64,000 nucleotides of DNA, taken from positions 2,544,169 to 2,608,168 of the forward strand of contig NC_087386.1 in the NCBI RefSeq assembly GCF_963675165.1, in the 5' to 3' direction. The notes beneath the pieces were generated by a model. That model ran no database searches, was not told where the DNA came from, and saw nothing but the letters and a program-made list of their open reading frames with translations. Shown here in pieces: positions 14,123 through 24,294 of this stretch. The first letter of the stretch is position 1; the number at the start of each line of letters is the position of its first letter. A program made the position numbers and the translations under genes. This stretch comes from Halichondria panicea (Eukaryota; Porifera; Demospongiae; Suberitida; Halichondriidae).

Positions 14123-16487
14123 ATGTCTCTCTCCTGTCGATTCTACAAGCACAGATACCCCAAGCTAGAAGATGTAGTGATGGTTAACGTGCGCTCTATA
14201 GCGGAAATGGGCGCATACGTAACGCTACTAGAGTACAACAACACAGAGGGAATGATCATGCTCAGCGAGTTGTCTAGGAGAAGAATAAGATCTATTAACA
14301 AGCTGGTGAGGATTGGACGGAACGAGTGTGTGGTGGTGATCAGAGTAGACGAAACAAAAGGTCAGGTGTAGTGGGAATTCTATTTATGCCCACCCCATGT
14401 GGACAAGCTGATGTTGCATCATGCTGCACTTTAACCTCACAGTACCTATTGTACAGGTTACATTGATCTATCCAAGCGACGTGTGTCCCCCGAAGAGATA
14501 CAAAAATGTGAAGAAAAGTATTCCAAAGGAAAAACGGTACATTAAATGTATTGTGTAGTACATGTAGATCTGAGCGTTTCTTGTCACTCCTCCATCCCTA
14601 ATTAATGTGAACATGAACTATATTCCAAAAATACCGACCATTTGCTTTGCTGAAGGTGTCCTCTTTTACCCCCGTACAGGTGAACAGCATCCTGAGGAAC
14701 GTGGCGTCAAAGTTGGAGTATGAGAACGAACAGCTGGAGAGTCTCTACGAGCGAACGGCCTGGACCCTGGAAGACAAGACTGGTATCCCAAGTAGCTCCT
14801 ACGACCTCTTCAAGAAGGCTGTTGTGTAAGTGTATATTGTAGACCTGTTTTCTTGTCATGTGTGGAAACCGCTTTGGTCTGTTGTTTTATGTACATGTGC
14901 ATGCAAGTAACTGTGTCGAATTGTCAGAAACTGATTATAGTATTAAGTAATATCAGCTACAAAGTTTGCATTGACTGTAGCCCAGTAGCAGTCTTTGCAG
15001 GGGTTGATCGGAAATGTAGTTGTCCCATTGTCATTGTATGACCTGTAGCGATAAAAATACAAAATTAAAGTTCGTTTGTACGAACTTTTGTATGATTCTT
15101 TATAGACACTGACAGTTTTACAGCACATCTGTACATTGTACTTAGTACGATCAATGTCAGACCAACTTGTCTCAATTCCTCCCAGAAACCCTGAAGTGTT
15201 GGATGACTGCATATTTGAGAGTGATGAAGAGAAGGAAACACTCATCACTAACATCAAGCACCGACTTACCCCACACCCCGTCAAGATCAGAGCAGGTGAG
15301 CTTTAATTGGTATTTAATGTACATGTACAATTGGGTATGCCCTCGTACAAACATTGTAAGTGAGTAAATGCATACAGTACGCATAGTTAACCTCTTAGTA
15401 CTGTTGCAATGCAAGCTGAAAACAGTGAATCTCTAATGATTTCCCCCTGTTCACATGTATATAGTGTGTGTGTGAATCAAACCTGTTTCCTCATACACAG
15501 ATGTGGAAGTGTCCTGCTATGCTTATGAAGGCATCGACGCTGTCAAGAGTGCACTGAAAGCTGGTCTGACGCAATCCACTGAGGCCTTCCCTATCAAAAT
15601 CAATTTAATAGCCCCACCCCAATATGTCATCACCGTGACAACCTTAGAGCGGACTGAAGGAATAGCCAAGCTCAACACTGCTATTCAGATCATCAGGGAA
15701 ACTATTGAAGAGAAAGATGGCCTCTTTAATATCAAAATGGAGGTGAGACTGTAGTTGGTGTTGGGACGGGAGGTCGGGTTGCAAGCTTATCTGGGATTTG
15801 TTCTGCTGCCACAGACCGGATATACTATGTAGTAGTACACAAATAGTTTAGATATTACTGTACATGTACTTTTCCACCACCACCCTTGATTATACAGCCT
15901 CAACTAAGCAGCCCTTATTGTGTTCACATAATTATGTGTGGTTCTTTTGTAATGTGCATGTCTAGGCGTTTATACCACTGAACTAACTAGCCTAAACAAA
16001 CTTATACTGAAGCTTAATTTTGATATACTGAGCTACTTCGTATTTGTGCAATGTTCTCTGTAGCTCTGACATAGCTAGACAAGGTGTGATTAAATTATAG
16101 TTTGACAATTGATCATTAATTTTTTTATAGAGTCCCAATTAAATAGTTGTGTAAGTTCGTATTTATAATTATCTCCCCAGAACTACAGTGTTTGTTCTTT
16201 CTTCAGTATTATGATAAAATTGAAGCTATATATTCTGAGCTTATTAATTATGTTTTGAGTATTCAATCTCTGTTGCTATGCATGCATTAACAACATGCAT
16301 GGTGCATACATGTACATATCACCTAATCAGCCTTTTCCCCTTACACACACAGCCGAAGGTGGTGACTGATGTGGATGAAGAGGAGTTGAGGAAGCAAATG
16401 GAAGAGCTGCAGCTGGCCAATCAAGAGGTTGCCGGGGATGATGACGCCTCTGATAATGAGGCAGGGGCTGAAAATGGGGACGATTGA
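14123..16487 (+). CDS. EIF2S1: Eukaryotic translation initiation factor 2 subunit alpha
   Basis: Six exons: 14123-14360, 14457-14536, 14680-14825, 15186-15295, 15501-15742, 16353-16487; all GT-AG, 951 nt, 316 aa (human 315). The N-terminal S1/OB domain reads [19 protein letters not shown]...[13 protein letters not shown]. The stress-kinase site is intact: [11 protein letters not shown], with the regulatory serine at codon 51 (14273-14275). The central helical domain (SLYERTAW) and C-terminal domain ([34 protein letters not shown]) follow, then the acidic tail [16 protein letters not shown]. As part of the eIF2 ternary complex it helps deliver initiator tRNA, and phosphorylation of this serine shuts down initiation under stress. 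A broken copy of exon 6 lies at 39.86-40.04 kb. Confidence 0.97.
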
Positions 16488-16650
16488 CATTTTTATTATA
16501 GCTGCTGTTGCAAAGTCGGTGTGTATAATTATGTTCATTTTGTATTTTGCAATTTAAATCATTAATTGGAATCTGGAATCTATAACGTTTAGATCCAATG
16601 TATGCAGAGCATATCCGACTAGAAAAATATTTGCAATGTCAGAGTTGTTA

Positions 16651-17502
16651 TGCCTCGAGGCGTAGCCGCACGAGGGATACGGTAAAGCTGACTGTGTGTG
16701 TGTCTGTCTGTGTGTGTGTGTGTGTATTCCAGCTATAACTGCTCAACGGTTACAATGCGACGAAAACTAACAGCTTCTATAGGCTTCTAGCCACGTTCTC
16801 TTGGATTTTGATTCGTGGATTAGCAAACTAAAGCTTCTTTCTCGAGTTATGGCTAGTTTGACTCACATTGAAGGCTGTTGCAGTCTCTTCAGAATCTTTC
16901 ATAGCATCATCTGTCCGCACAAACTTTCTATTCAACATATGAGTTAGCCTTGCACTAAAGCGCTAGCTTTTTGTTAGCTACAATACTCAGAAAATATCTG
17001 TTAAAACAGCTAGCTAGCAGTACAGTAGCCATTTGTAAAATTGATCTCTTTGGACACACCCTTTAATTATTCCTGTGGATGTAATGCGCATGCGCGCTCA
17101 TTCCCCATGTGTGAGAAAATAATATCCAAGATCCAGATCCAGATCCTCCTGGCAGAATCATCTTTGTCTTGAGGGCCTGGTAAGCCACAAAACACTACCA
17201 TATAACAATATAGATAACAATATGCATGTACACAGGTCTTTTCTTCTTAGATATTATATACACTGAACTACAGATCCTGGAAGAATCAATTTTCTTCTTT
17301 CTTGATGTCCTGGTAAGCCACATAATACAAAAAATAATAACTTACAATAGATGCATGTAAATAAGTCTTTTCTTCTCAGTGACTTTATATAGATAAGCTA
17401 ACTTTAATATAAAATTCATTATAGATAACACTCTAATACTTTTGAGCGAAAGCAAAAACATGGCGAGAGGCATTAGCACAGCGCCAGCTTGAACACTAGT
17501 TA
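16651..17502. mobile_element. Candidate insertion of about 850 bp, absent from the duplicate copy
   Basis: The duplicate locus runs straight from the equivalent of 16650 to 17503 (about 40190). The extra segment starts TGCCTCGAGGCGTAGCCGC, carries a (TG)n tract and the tandem repeat at 17140-17395, and is bounded by TA on both sides. It could equally be a deletion in the duplicate. No terminal inverted repeats seen. Confidence 0.45.
17140..17395 (+). repeat. Diverged tandem duplication of about 125 bp
   Basis: Two units (about 17140-17270 and 17272-17395) share AGATCCT..GAAGAATCA, TCCTGGTAAGCCACA and TCTTTTCTTCT blocks. No protein recognised. Confidence 0.55.
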
Positions 17503-18263
17503 GGATTGCAATTTGGCCAGGGGAAAAAGCGTGGAAAAAAAGAAATCCAGCAAGATTGAGGCATGTGCATAACTCCAATCCATTACAACGTCATTCACGT
17601 GGACACTTTTTGCAGTTTAATTTTGTCACCATCAGTTTTTGGTAGGGTGACCTATACATACATACTTATTATGTACATGCATGCATTTTGGGGGACAATT
17701 TGTGGGACATTTATTGATCGACCGACGACCGTGCATCAGTTTTGTGCAAACGTTGAGTTTTGTGACGATGTCATAGACGTGAGTGACTCCCCTAAATAAC
17801 GACTCCCGGTCACTCCTAGTTTACTGGCCATGGCACATTATTATAGTGCACTTTAAGCAACATTCTTCTTCTCTGTGTGCTCATGTTCACTTGTGTGACG
17901 TTATGGAACTCTGATGCACAAAGTACACACAGGCTATTTACACAAGAATACTAAATAAGGACACTTTAGAACTAAAATAACCAACACATACCATGTATGT
18001 AGAGTGATAGTCGATAAATCATACGCTATCTCTAAACCAGTTCTATAAGAAAAAATGTACTGTGGAATCAGTTTTACCACAACTTGTCTGCTGTAGGTCA
18101 CACACTTCACATAAATTGAATCATTACATGCAGGGTGTGCATGCTCAATCTCTGCATGTGGTGTCTACACTGTATATAGTATTAGATCATGTTTGCCATA
18201 AATACTGCAATTTGATTGGCTAAAGGAAGTGTTCTATCCAACTTAGAAAATCATGTACTTACT

Positions 18264-18358
18264 TAGCCTCGGTCCCAGGCCGATTTTTTTTTAATATAAC
18301 GAAGTTGATAGACGACCTAGCGTTCAATTGGAGACGGATCGGCCTGGGATCAAGGCTA
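18264..18358. mobile_element. TAGCCTCG-family MITE, 95 bp, 9-bp TSD
   Basis: Ends TAGCCTCGGTCCCAGGCCGA and its inverted form (TCGGCCTGGGATCAAGGCTA), flanked on both sides by GTACTTACT (18255-18263, 18359-18367). The related sequence at about 41.87 kb lacks it. Confidence 0.85.
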
Positions 18359-18470
18359 GTACTTACTTAGAAAATCATGTACTTCACTTAGAAAATCATG
18401 TAGCAAAGATTAGATAAGAACATTCAAATCTGATTGGCTAAATACTCATGGTTGCTATGATCTAAAATGC

Positions 18471-18603
18471 TTAGACACTGTTTAGGAAGTTTCCACATGA
18501 TTTAGAAGTCCTCAGGGTTAGTAGAACCCTCACTGCGTTCGGGATACTACAACCAGCCCTTTGGGCTTCTAAATCATGTAGAAACTTCCTAAACAGTGTC
18601 TAA
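18471..18603. mobile_element. Palindromic hairpin element, copy 1
   Basis: Arms begin TTAGACACTGTTTAGGAAG and end in the inverse, about 40 bp each with a loop of about 55 bp. The hairpin and its left neighbour (18190-18470) recur inverted at 41651-41955, inside intron 1 of another ISG12 gene, so the whole of about 410 bp behaves as a mobile unit. Confidence 0.65.
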
Positions 18604-18734
18604 CTATTATGTAGATCTATAGTATAGGTAGTATTAAGGAATGTCATGACACCATGCATGCTGTAGTAAATAATGATCACATGTCAGAGATCTATAGATC
18701 ACAATTACACATTTTAAGTGTCATCTTCAACAGT

Positions 18735-19641
18735 TTAATCTTTAGCAGTCTTGCTCTTGTTCACCTTCTTACTGGCCAATGCTACTGTACCCGCAGTTGC
18801 TGCAGCTGCTCCAACAGTGCCTCCAGCACCAGCCAGGGCCGCAACGCCTGCAGCACTGAACCCAATAGCTCCAACAGACTGTAGTGTAGCCACAATTCCT
18901 CCAGCCACAGTGGGAGCCAAGACTGACATCATGGACGCTGCTGCTGATCCAGCTGCTATCCCACCAGCTGTGAAGCCAAGACCAGCCACTACAAGTGGTG
19001 CAGCAACAACAAAAGTAGCTCCACCCACCACAGAGCCAGCTGCAATGGTAGCCCCAATGGCAGCCACCTTCCACCATTTGAATTTCTATGGGAAGAACAT
19101 GTAGTGAGTCTGTTCTACAGCAAGTCACTAAACTTCATCGTAGAAGCCTTCTACGATGAAGTTTAGAAGGCCATCACTATAACAAATGTCTCTCATACCT
19201 TTTTTGGTGAGGCTGTCCCAGTTATCGTAGAAGCCTTCTACGATGAAGTTTAGAAGGCCATCACTATAACAAATGTCTCTCATACCTTTTTTGGTGGAAT
19301 TGGTGAGGCTGTCCCAGCTGTCTTCTCTGTGGCTGAATGCTCTGCTAGCTCATCATCACTGCCTTCCCCTGATTCCTCCACTACTTCTTCCTCGACTCTT
19401 TCCGAATCTTCCTCAGCAGTAGATCTAAGTTCACTTTCATTCTCCAACTCATGAAAAATAAAACAAACAAGTGATTTTTTGATAAAACTGCCTACACCAT
19501 TAGATCTATTTGCTAAAGACAAAGCATAATTATATAGAAGATAGATCTAAGATTGTGTATCAATCAATTTACCTCCTTAGGCATAGGCGTCTTGGGCTGT
19601 TTCATGGGTGACAAGCCGAGAGGGTTAATAGATCTACTCAT
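18735..19641 (-). CDS. ISG12/IFI27-family protein, copy 1 (three exons, apparently intact)
   Basis: Exons (minus): 19573-19641 (23 aa, MSRSINPLGL...), 19286-19447 (54 aa, acidic, Glu/Ser-rich LENESELRSTAEEDSERVEE), 18735-19085 (116 aa); all phase 0, total 193 aa. The last exon is a Gly/Ala-rich hydrophobic domain with the ISG12 pattern: VVGGATFVVAAPLVVAGLGF, FTAGGIAAGSAAASMMS, GGIVATLQSVGAIGFS. This matches human IFI27 (MGFTAAGIASSSIAAKMMS, SLVATLQSLGATGLS). Vertebrate members sit in mitochondrial, ER or nuclear membranes and act in apoptosis and antiviral responses; here only membrane insertion is a safe guess. The acidic exon is not part of human IFI27. Intron 2 carries an 87-bp tandem duplication that repeats the donor of exon 2. 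Confidence 0.85.
19138..19311 (-). repeat. 87-bp tandem duplication spanning an exon-2 donor site
   Basis: Units at about 19138-19224 and 19225-19311. Each holds a small hairpin (CTTCATCGTAGAAG and its inverse) and the donor CCAAAAAAG|GTATGAG with the last exon-2 bases. The paralogue at 41.3 kb has one unit without the full hairpin. Confidence 0.8.
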
Positions 19642-19876
19642 GACTCTTTGTTTTTCCTGCCACTTAAGCTAGTCACTATTCAGTGAGTTTCTCTGAGCTG
19701 TAGCAAAGTTAAGTTTCGATTGATAGGAGCTTTGTGTTTGGCTGCAAATTTGAGAACTCGGTAGATGGTTTTGGCACCACTGAAAAACAGCTTTTGTAAT
19801 CGAGATCTACAAAATAATGTAGATCTACATGAGTTAACCCTTTCCCCGCTTTAGCCGACTATAGTCGGCATGGCTA

Positions 19877-20359
19877 TAGCCTCGATCCCAGGCCGCACTT
19901 CCCGCTAGGGAAGTTGGGCCTGGAATCGACTGCTTGCGCATGCGCTAATATCCCCCGGTATCTGGGGGCTTTGGATAACATCGTTTATGCTCAGTAAAAC
20001 TATGACATCACAACGAAAGGAAGTACGATCGTCTGAAAGGAGTGACGGCTGATAAGAGCCTATATGGACAGGCCACGCCCATTTAACACTAACTTTGGTG
20101 AAAGTCTACTATACTACTGCTACTGATTCTATCAAAAGAAAATAGCAGTACAACAAACCTACACAGCTCTGTTTCTAGCTAGCTAGCTATATAGCTCTGT
20201 GTATGACTTTTGATGTATCCAGTATTATAGGAATATTTACGGGGGGAAAATCCAATATTATAGTATTAGAGAAATATTTACGGGAAAAAATCCAATAATT
20301 TGGCGCATGCGCAAGCAGTCGATAGCAGGCCTTCTTTCAAAGGCGGGTGAAGGAGGCTA
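19877..20359. mobile_element. Longest TAGCCTCG-family element, 483 bp, 9-bp TSD
   Basis: Starts TAGCCTCGATCCCAGGCCG and ends GGAGGCTA; flanked by GCATGGCTA at 19868-19876 and 20360-20368. A second inverted pair inside (CGACTGCTTGCGCATGCGC at about 19928; inverse at about 20291) and a direct repeat ATATTTACGGG. No coding capacity. Confidence 0.85.
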
Positions 20360-21161
20360 GCATGGCTACTGATAAATTTCAAAAAATCATTGTGCACACT
20401 GTGTTGGAGCTATATATGCACACACTGCAGGTACCAGCACATGCGCATTGAGCTGCTCTTCCACGTGGTATTTTTAATATTTTGCTTCGAGGTACAGTTC
20501 GATCAGAATTGTCGAAAGAAAAGTGACCGTTTTATAATTGCTACAAGATCTTCGTAGTACAACCTCAGGGAGGTTCTAGGGAAGCTAGAGAGTGAGAATA
20601 TCGATGCCTATGGCCTTGTAGAGTGAGAGGACAGTGACTGGGATCATAGCTAGGTAGGAAGCTTCCTTTCAGAGGTCAAGCTAAAAAGAAAGAGCCTGAG
20701 AATCCTGAGGAAGACGCACTTGAGGTGGACCATCTTCCTGAACCTGGTAAGTCACTATAGAGTAGCATTTGTAGTCTTGATAGCTTCACTATAGGTTTGT
20801 TTAGGCTAGTTAGTACAACAGTGGACATCATGAGCCACCATTAAACTTGTAAACCTGTGTGTAGGTGAAGAAAATATTTCCCGGGTTAGGTAAACCGATA
20901 GAACCTCAAATACAAGTTTCTGCAGATCCTGATTGAGTCCTGAGTGAGCCATGTCACTGTGAGAACATTCTGAACACTTATATCATGTGTTCAGTCACTT
21001 CGTAACATCATACAATATTGTTTGTGTACATAATTGTGAATTTTTGTTAACAATTGTTATTTGTGGGGTGGTGGTTGGTTGCTAGGCAACAACAATGATG
21101 ATTCCATGAATGCGACAGGTCCGGTTCTACCTGTGGAACTTTGTTACAAGTGTTTTTAATA

Positions 21162-21395
21162 CCGTATAGCGCGAAATTTTCGAGGGGCTTAATTTTCGCG
21201 GATTTCGTGGGTTAGAATTCTACACGAAAATTAAGTCCACAAAAAGTGTTCTTTAATTAGAATTACCTGCTATCATGCAAAGATTTAAAGGCGTGGCTTC
21301 CGGTAAGCAGCCATTCCGCGAACATTGTGCAACGAAATGGTTTTTAGAGGCTAATCCACGAAATATAAGTGCCTCGAAAATTTCGCGCTATACGG
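21162..21395. mobile_element. TA-flanked MITE with CCGTATAGCG ends, 234 bp
   Basis: Inverted ends CCGTATAGCGCGAAATTTTC / GAAAATTTCGCGCTATACGG, flanked by TA on both sides, which suggests a Tc1/mariner-type non-autonomous element. Relatives at 50937-51139 and, decayed, 23543-23726. Confidence 0.85.
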
Positions 21396-21639
21396 TATAC
21401 GGTTCATGAGTTATAAATTTTTTTTTTAATAAATGTTCATTTTATGCTATAATAGGAAAATATACGGGGTGTTACCACCCCACTATGACGTGAACAAATC
21501 TGATTGGCACTGCCAACATTCTGGCAGGGGTCCACGGAATTGCTGCAATAGTTACCAGACGTTCCGTCCCTCCCACGTCTGCTCGCGAGACTAGCTAAGG
21601 TCAACCATGCTGCTGTACATGTAGCTGATAATTAAAGTC

Positions 21640-22266
21640 AATCTCCAAGTGGTGCATGCTTCCCAGTCTTGTCGATTGGCTAGTCTTTTCCAATAGTTAT
21701 TATGAATCTGATCTCACTCTGAGACAATTCCTCAAATGCACTTTCAGTTAGATCTACATGATGTTGCAGATGCCTCAGGGGAATTAAGTGATGTAAACTG
21801 TATTTGTTTGTATGCATAATTATATGGCTAGTATGTGTATGTAGATCTAAAGGCCAGAGATACTCATTGGTATATCACCCGTCACGGCTAGGAAAATAGA
21901 ATTTTTTGTGCTGTTTTCTGATATTGTCACACCTAATAGTCTGTCACATGCTAGCCTCGAGACCAGGCCGATTAAATCGGCCTGGATTCGAGGCTAGTCA
22001 CATGCATGCATGCACAGTTAACATAGGCAACCCTGCAAAACAATAGATAAACGTTTCCCACAGGCTGAGAAAAGTTGTCCCAAAAATGAGAATAATTATG
22101 GCTGCAATTAATAAGAGTGGCATGTGTGTTATGTTGAATTATTCAATAAAACAAAGACTCACGAGTACTTAAACGTGCATGGTTAGTGAAACAAACAGAG
22201 CTGATTTGTTTGGATGTAGTCAGTGTCTACTGTACATTAGCGAGGTATCGATCATCTTTGCAAGGT
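21640..22266 (-). pseudogene. Stub of a POT transporter: 3' flank plus last codons only
   Basis: Matches the sequence immediately downstream of the POT copies (for example 28930-29515): GGTGCATGCTTCCCAGTCTT, GATGCCTCAGGGGAATTAAG, CTACTGTACATTAGCGAGG (stop codon region), then breaks off at TATCGATCATC. A second, very similar stub is at 32551-33127. Contains a 45 bp MITE at 21952. Confidence 0.7.
21952..21996. mobile_element. TAGCCTCG-family palindrome, 45 bp, 9-bp TSD
   Basis: Near-perfect palindrome TAGCCTCGAGACCAGGCCGA...GGCTA flanked by GTCACATGC at 21943-21951 and 21997-22005. The stub at about 32855 has the uninterrupted GTCACATGC site. Confidence 0.92.
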
Positions 22267-22699
22267 TTACTGACTCTGCAATTGCTCCACCATGCATGTA
22301 TACTGTACTCTATCTATTATTTATAGATTGAGCCCAGTACATGTGTCTGTTAACTCTAGCTGTGTATATAGTTCTGGCAAAAACGGACACACTTGCCCAA
22401 AATTGAAGTTTTTTCTAGTGATCACAGCTCCGACTGGAAGCGACTTGGCCCATTCAAATTTTCACTGGTTAGTAGTCCCATAGCCACCTATTGGTGTATG
22501 CAGTTAGTTAGATCAATCTCGTTTTGTTCCTGCATTATACGCACTTTTAGCTGACGATTATTGACGTCTGCGAAATTCGGTAGTCTACTCTACTTAGCCT
22601 CGTTCACCAGGCCATTAGTCTGGATTCGACCCGGATTAGGTGTCGTGTAAACAGGGATCTTATCCAGTTAATGGTACGGGTATAATCTATATACATGAT

Positions 22700-23166
22700 A
22701 ATGACATCATAGGACCTTGAGTATACATATATAGATGAATAATGCTATCAGAGTAGCAACTGACTATAGCTTGGATAGCTCAGAGTTTCATCGATCAGAA
22801 GTTCTCAGCTGAAATGAATTAGGTGTTGGTGCTAACCTGTGCATGCACACACTGTTTCTGTCAGCTGGAGTTCAGAGTGCAGGACCACTGGCTGCATTCA
22901 CGGAGCAGATTCTTCAAGATTATAACTGCAGCCGACATAGCCAAGAGACTCAATTTACAGTATAATGTGAAATTGATTAATGTCCCTACTACTTAAGTAT
23001 CTTTTCCCCTCTAGGGACTTGAATTGCCAATCGTTGTTGAATTACAAATGGAATTATTGGAGGGGGAAAACAAAGCATTGTGTAATCTATTAAGAACAGG
23101 CTACAGCAGCTTTCAGTACAAAGCAAAATGCATTCAGCACATGTCCGCCAATATCATGCACTGGTA
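22700..23166 (+). pseudogene. Decayed exons 1-2 of the giant secreted-protein gene, copy a
   Basis: About 22742-22970 resembles exon 1 of the 54.1-62.3 kb gene (GTTGGTGCTAACCTGTGCAT, GGAGTTCAGAGTGCAGGACC), but the start now reads ATG AAT TAG. About 23016-23165 resembles exon 2 (AGGAACTTGCC-like to GCACATGTCCGCCAA) with frame breaks. No exon 3 follows. Confidence 0.75.
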
Positions 23167-23542
23167 TGTGCAATTAATTATAATTAAACGCTATATTGGA
23201 ATATAATTTATTGAATGTGTATTTTTCGGATTATTGCTCTACGCATGCATGGATGATGCTAGTTTGGTAGATATACATGTACATGCAGGAAGAGAGGGAT
23301 TGGCAACGGATTACGTGTGCACATAAGCTATACACTACAAAGCTTGACGAGCCATCCGTGTTTCCCTCACCTAATGCAATAAAACAACCTTTTATGAATG
23401 GCTGTTAAAGTAAATACGGACCTTTCCAAGCCCCCCCAAACTTCGATTCGATGCCCGCTGATATAGGTATCATTTAGAGATGACACAAAAATAATAATTT
23501 CGATTGTTCTGAAGTAGCTAGAGGTACATGCGACGCTATGTA

Positions 23543-23726
23543 CAATATAGCGGGTATATTTCGAGAGTGTAAAGGTTTTCACTGATTCAGCACGTATATA
23601 CCGTACACTCACGAATTTAATCGCATTCATGCATGCTGCTATTCCAAATTAAATTCCTGAAAACCTTTCTAACAGTCATTCCGCAAAATTTTATATCCTC
23701 GAAATATACCCGCTATACGCTATACA
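23543..23726. mobile_element. Decayed CCGTATAGCG-type MITE
   Basis: Inverted ends ATAGCGGGTATATTTCGAG and CTCGAAATATACCCGCTAT, absent from the duplicate at about 34670. Confidence 0.6.
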
Positions 23727-23777
23727 GTAATGTACCTCTTAATTGCTATATAAGCTATACTGCCTAACTATATATAT

Positions 23778-23891
23778 AAGAGTTCATTAGTTGCGGTTAT
23801 ACAACAGCTAGTATCTGCAACGTAGGTCTGGAGAAATGCCTTTTGTGTACAGTCTATTGGAGTTGCGTACTCTTTTGTAATGAACTCTTGG
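23778..23891. repeat. Possible small inverted-repeat element (AAGAGTTCATTAG ends)
   Basis: AAGAGTTCATTAG at the left and TAATGAACTCTTGG at the right; also present at about 34686-34806. A nearly loop-less version sits at 50838-50862. Confidence 0.4.
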
Positions 23892-24294
23892 TATAGTGTA
23901 CTGCATGTGTATATCATAATTATGGCCTAAAGCACTAGCTGAAAGTTTAAGCTGCAAAATTCTTATCCTGTATCTATATGGTGTATATACCTCAGATGTA
24001 TTTGGAAAGACTTCCTGTCTCTAAACGCACGATAACATTATTGCTGCCTCAAGGAGTCGAGGCAAGTGGCGGGTTCCAGGTCAGATGTAACCAAGACTTC
24101 AGTGTACACTTTATTCAACATGCATCGTTCAAACCATAAAACAGCCACTTAGCCAGGGTCATGCTCAATCTCTGCATGGTAAAGGTATATAATTTAAGGA
24201 ATGTAATGGTGATAACATGTCAGACTGTTCATGTAATTACACTGAGCTACATAATGTTACATGCATGTATACACACTTTTAATAAGTGTCATCT

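Larger units (their letters stand above)
16488..18734. other. Non-coding spacer between EIF2S1 and the first ISG12 gene
   Basis: No convincing coding exon. The first about 160 bp is the EIF2S1 3' flank, repeated at 40.04-40.19 kb. Then come a candidate insertion (16651-17502), more sequence shared with 40.19-40.87 kb, a MITE (18264-18358) and a hairpin element (18471-18603). Confidence 0.6.
19838..21473. mobile_element. Decayed piggyBac-like element, copy 1, with nested insertions
   Basis: The left end CCCTTTCCCCGCTTTAGCCG is preceded by TTAA (19834-19837). The interior resembles the 46723-47609 element (GCACATGCGCATTGAGCTGC, GGAGGTTCTAGGGAAGCT and others). It is split by a 483 bp TAGCCTCG element (19877-20359) and a 234 bp TA-flanked MITE (21162-21395). 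The right end is degraded (ACGGGG near 21462); the end coordinate is an estimate. No transposase frame survives. Confidence 0.6.

Noticed and set aside
16650-16740. Possible tRNA or snRNA near GCCTCGAGGCGTAGCCGCACGAGG
   Set aside because: Short palindromic repeat followed by a TG microsatellite; no cloverleaf.
18751-19104. Long plus-strand frame rich in Pro/Ala opposite ISG12 copy 1 (and equivalents at 24.2, 35.3 and 40.9 kb)
   Set aside because: It is the antisense shadow of the Gly/Ala-rich ISG12 exon; the minus frame has family similarity and splice sites.
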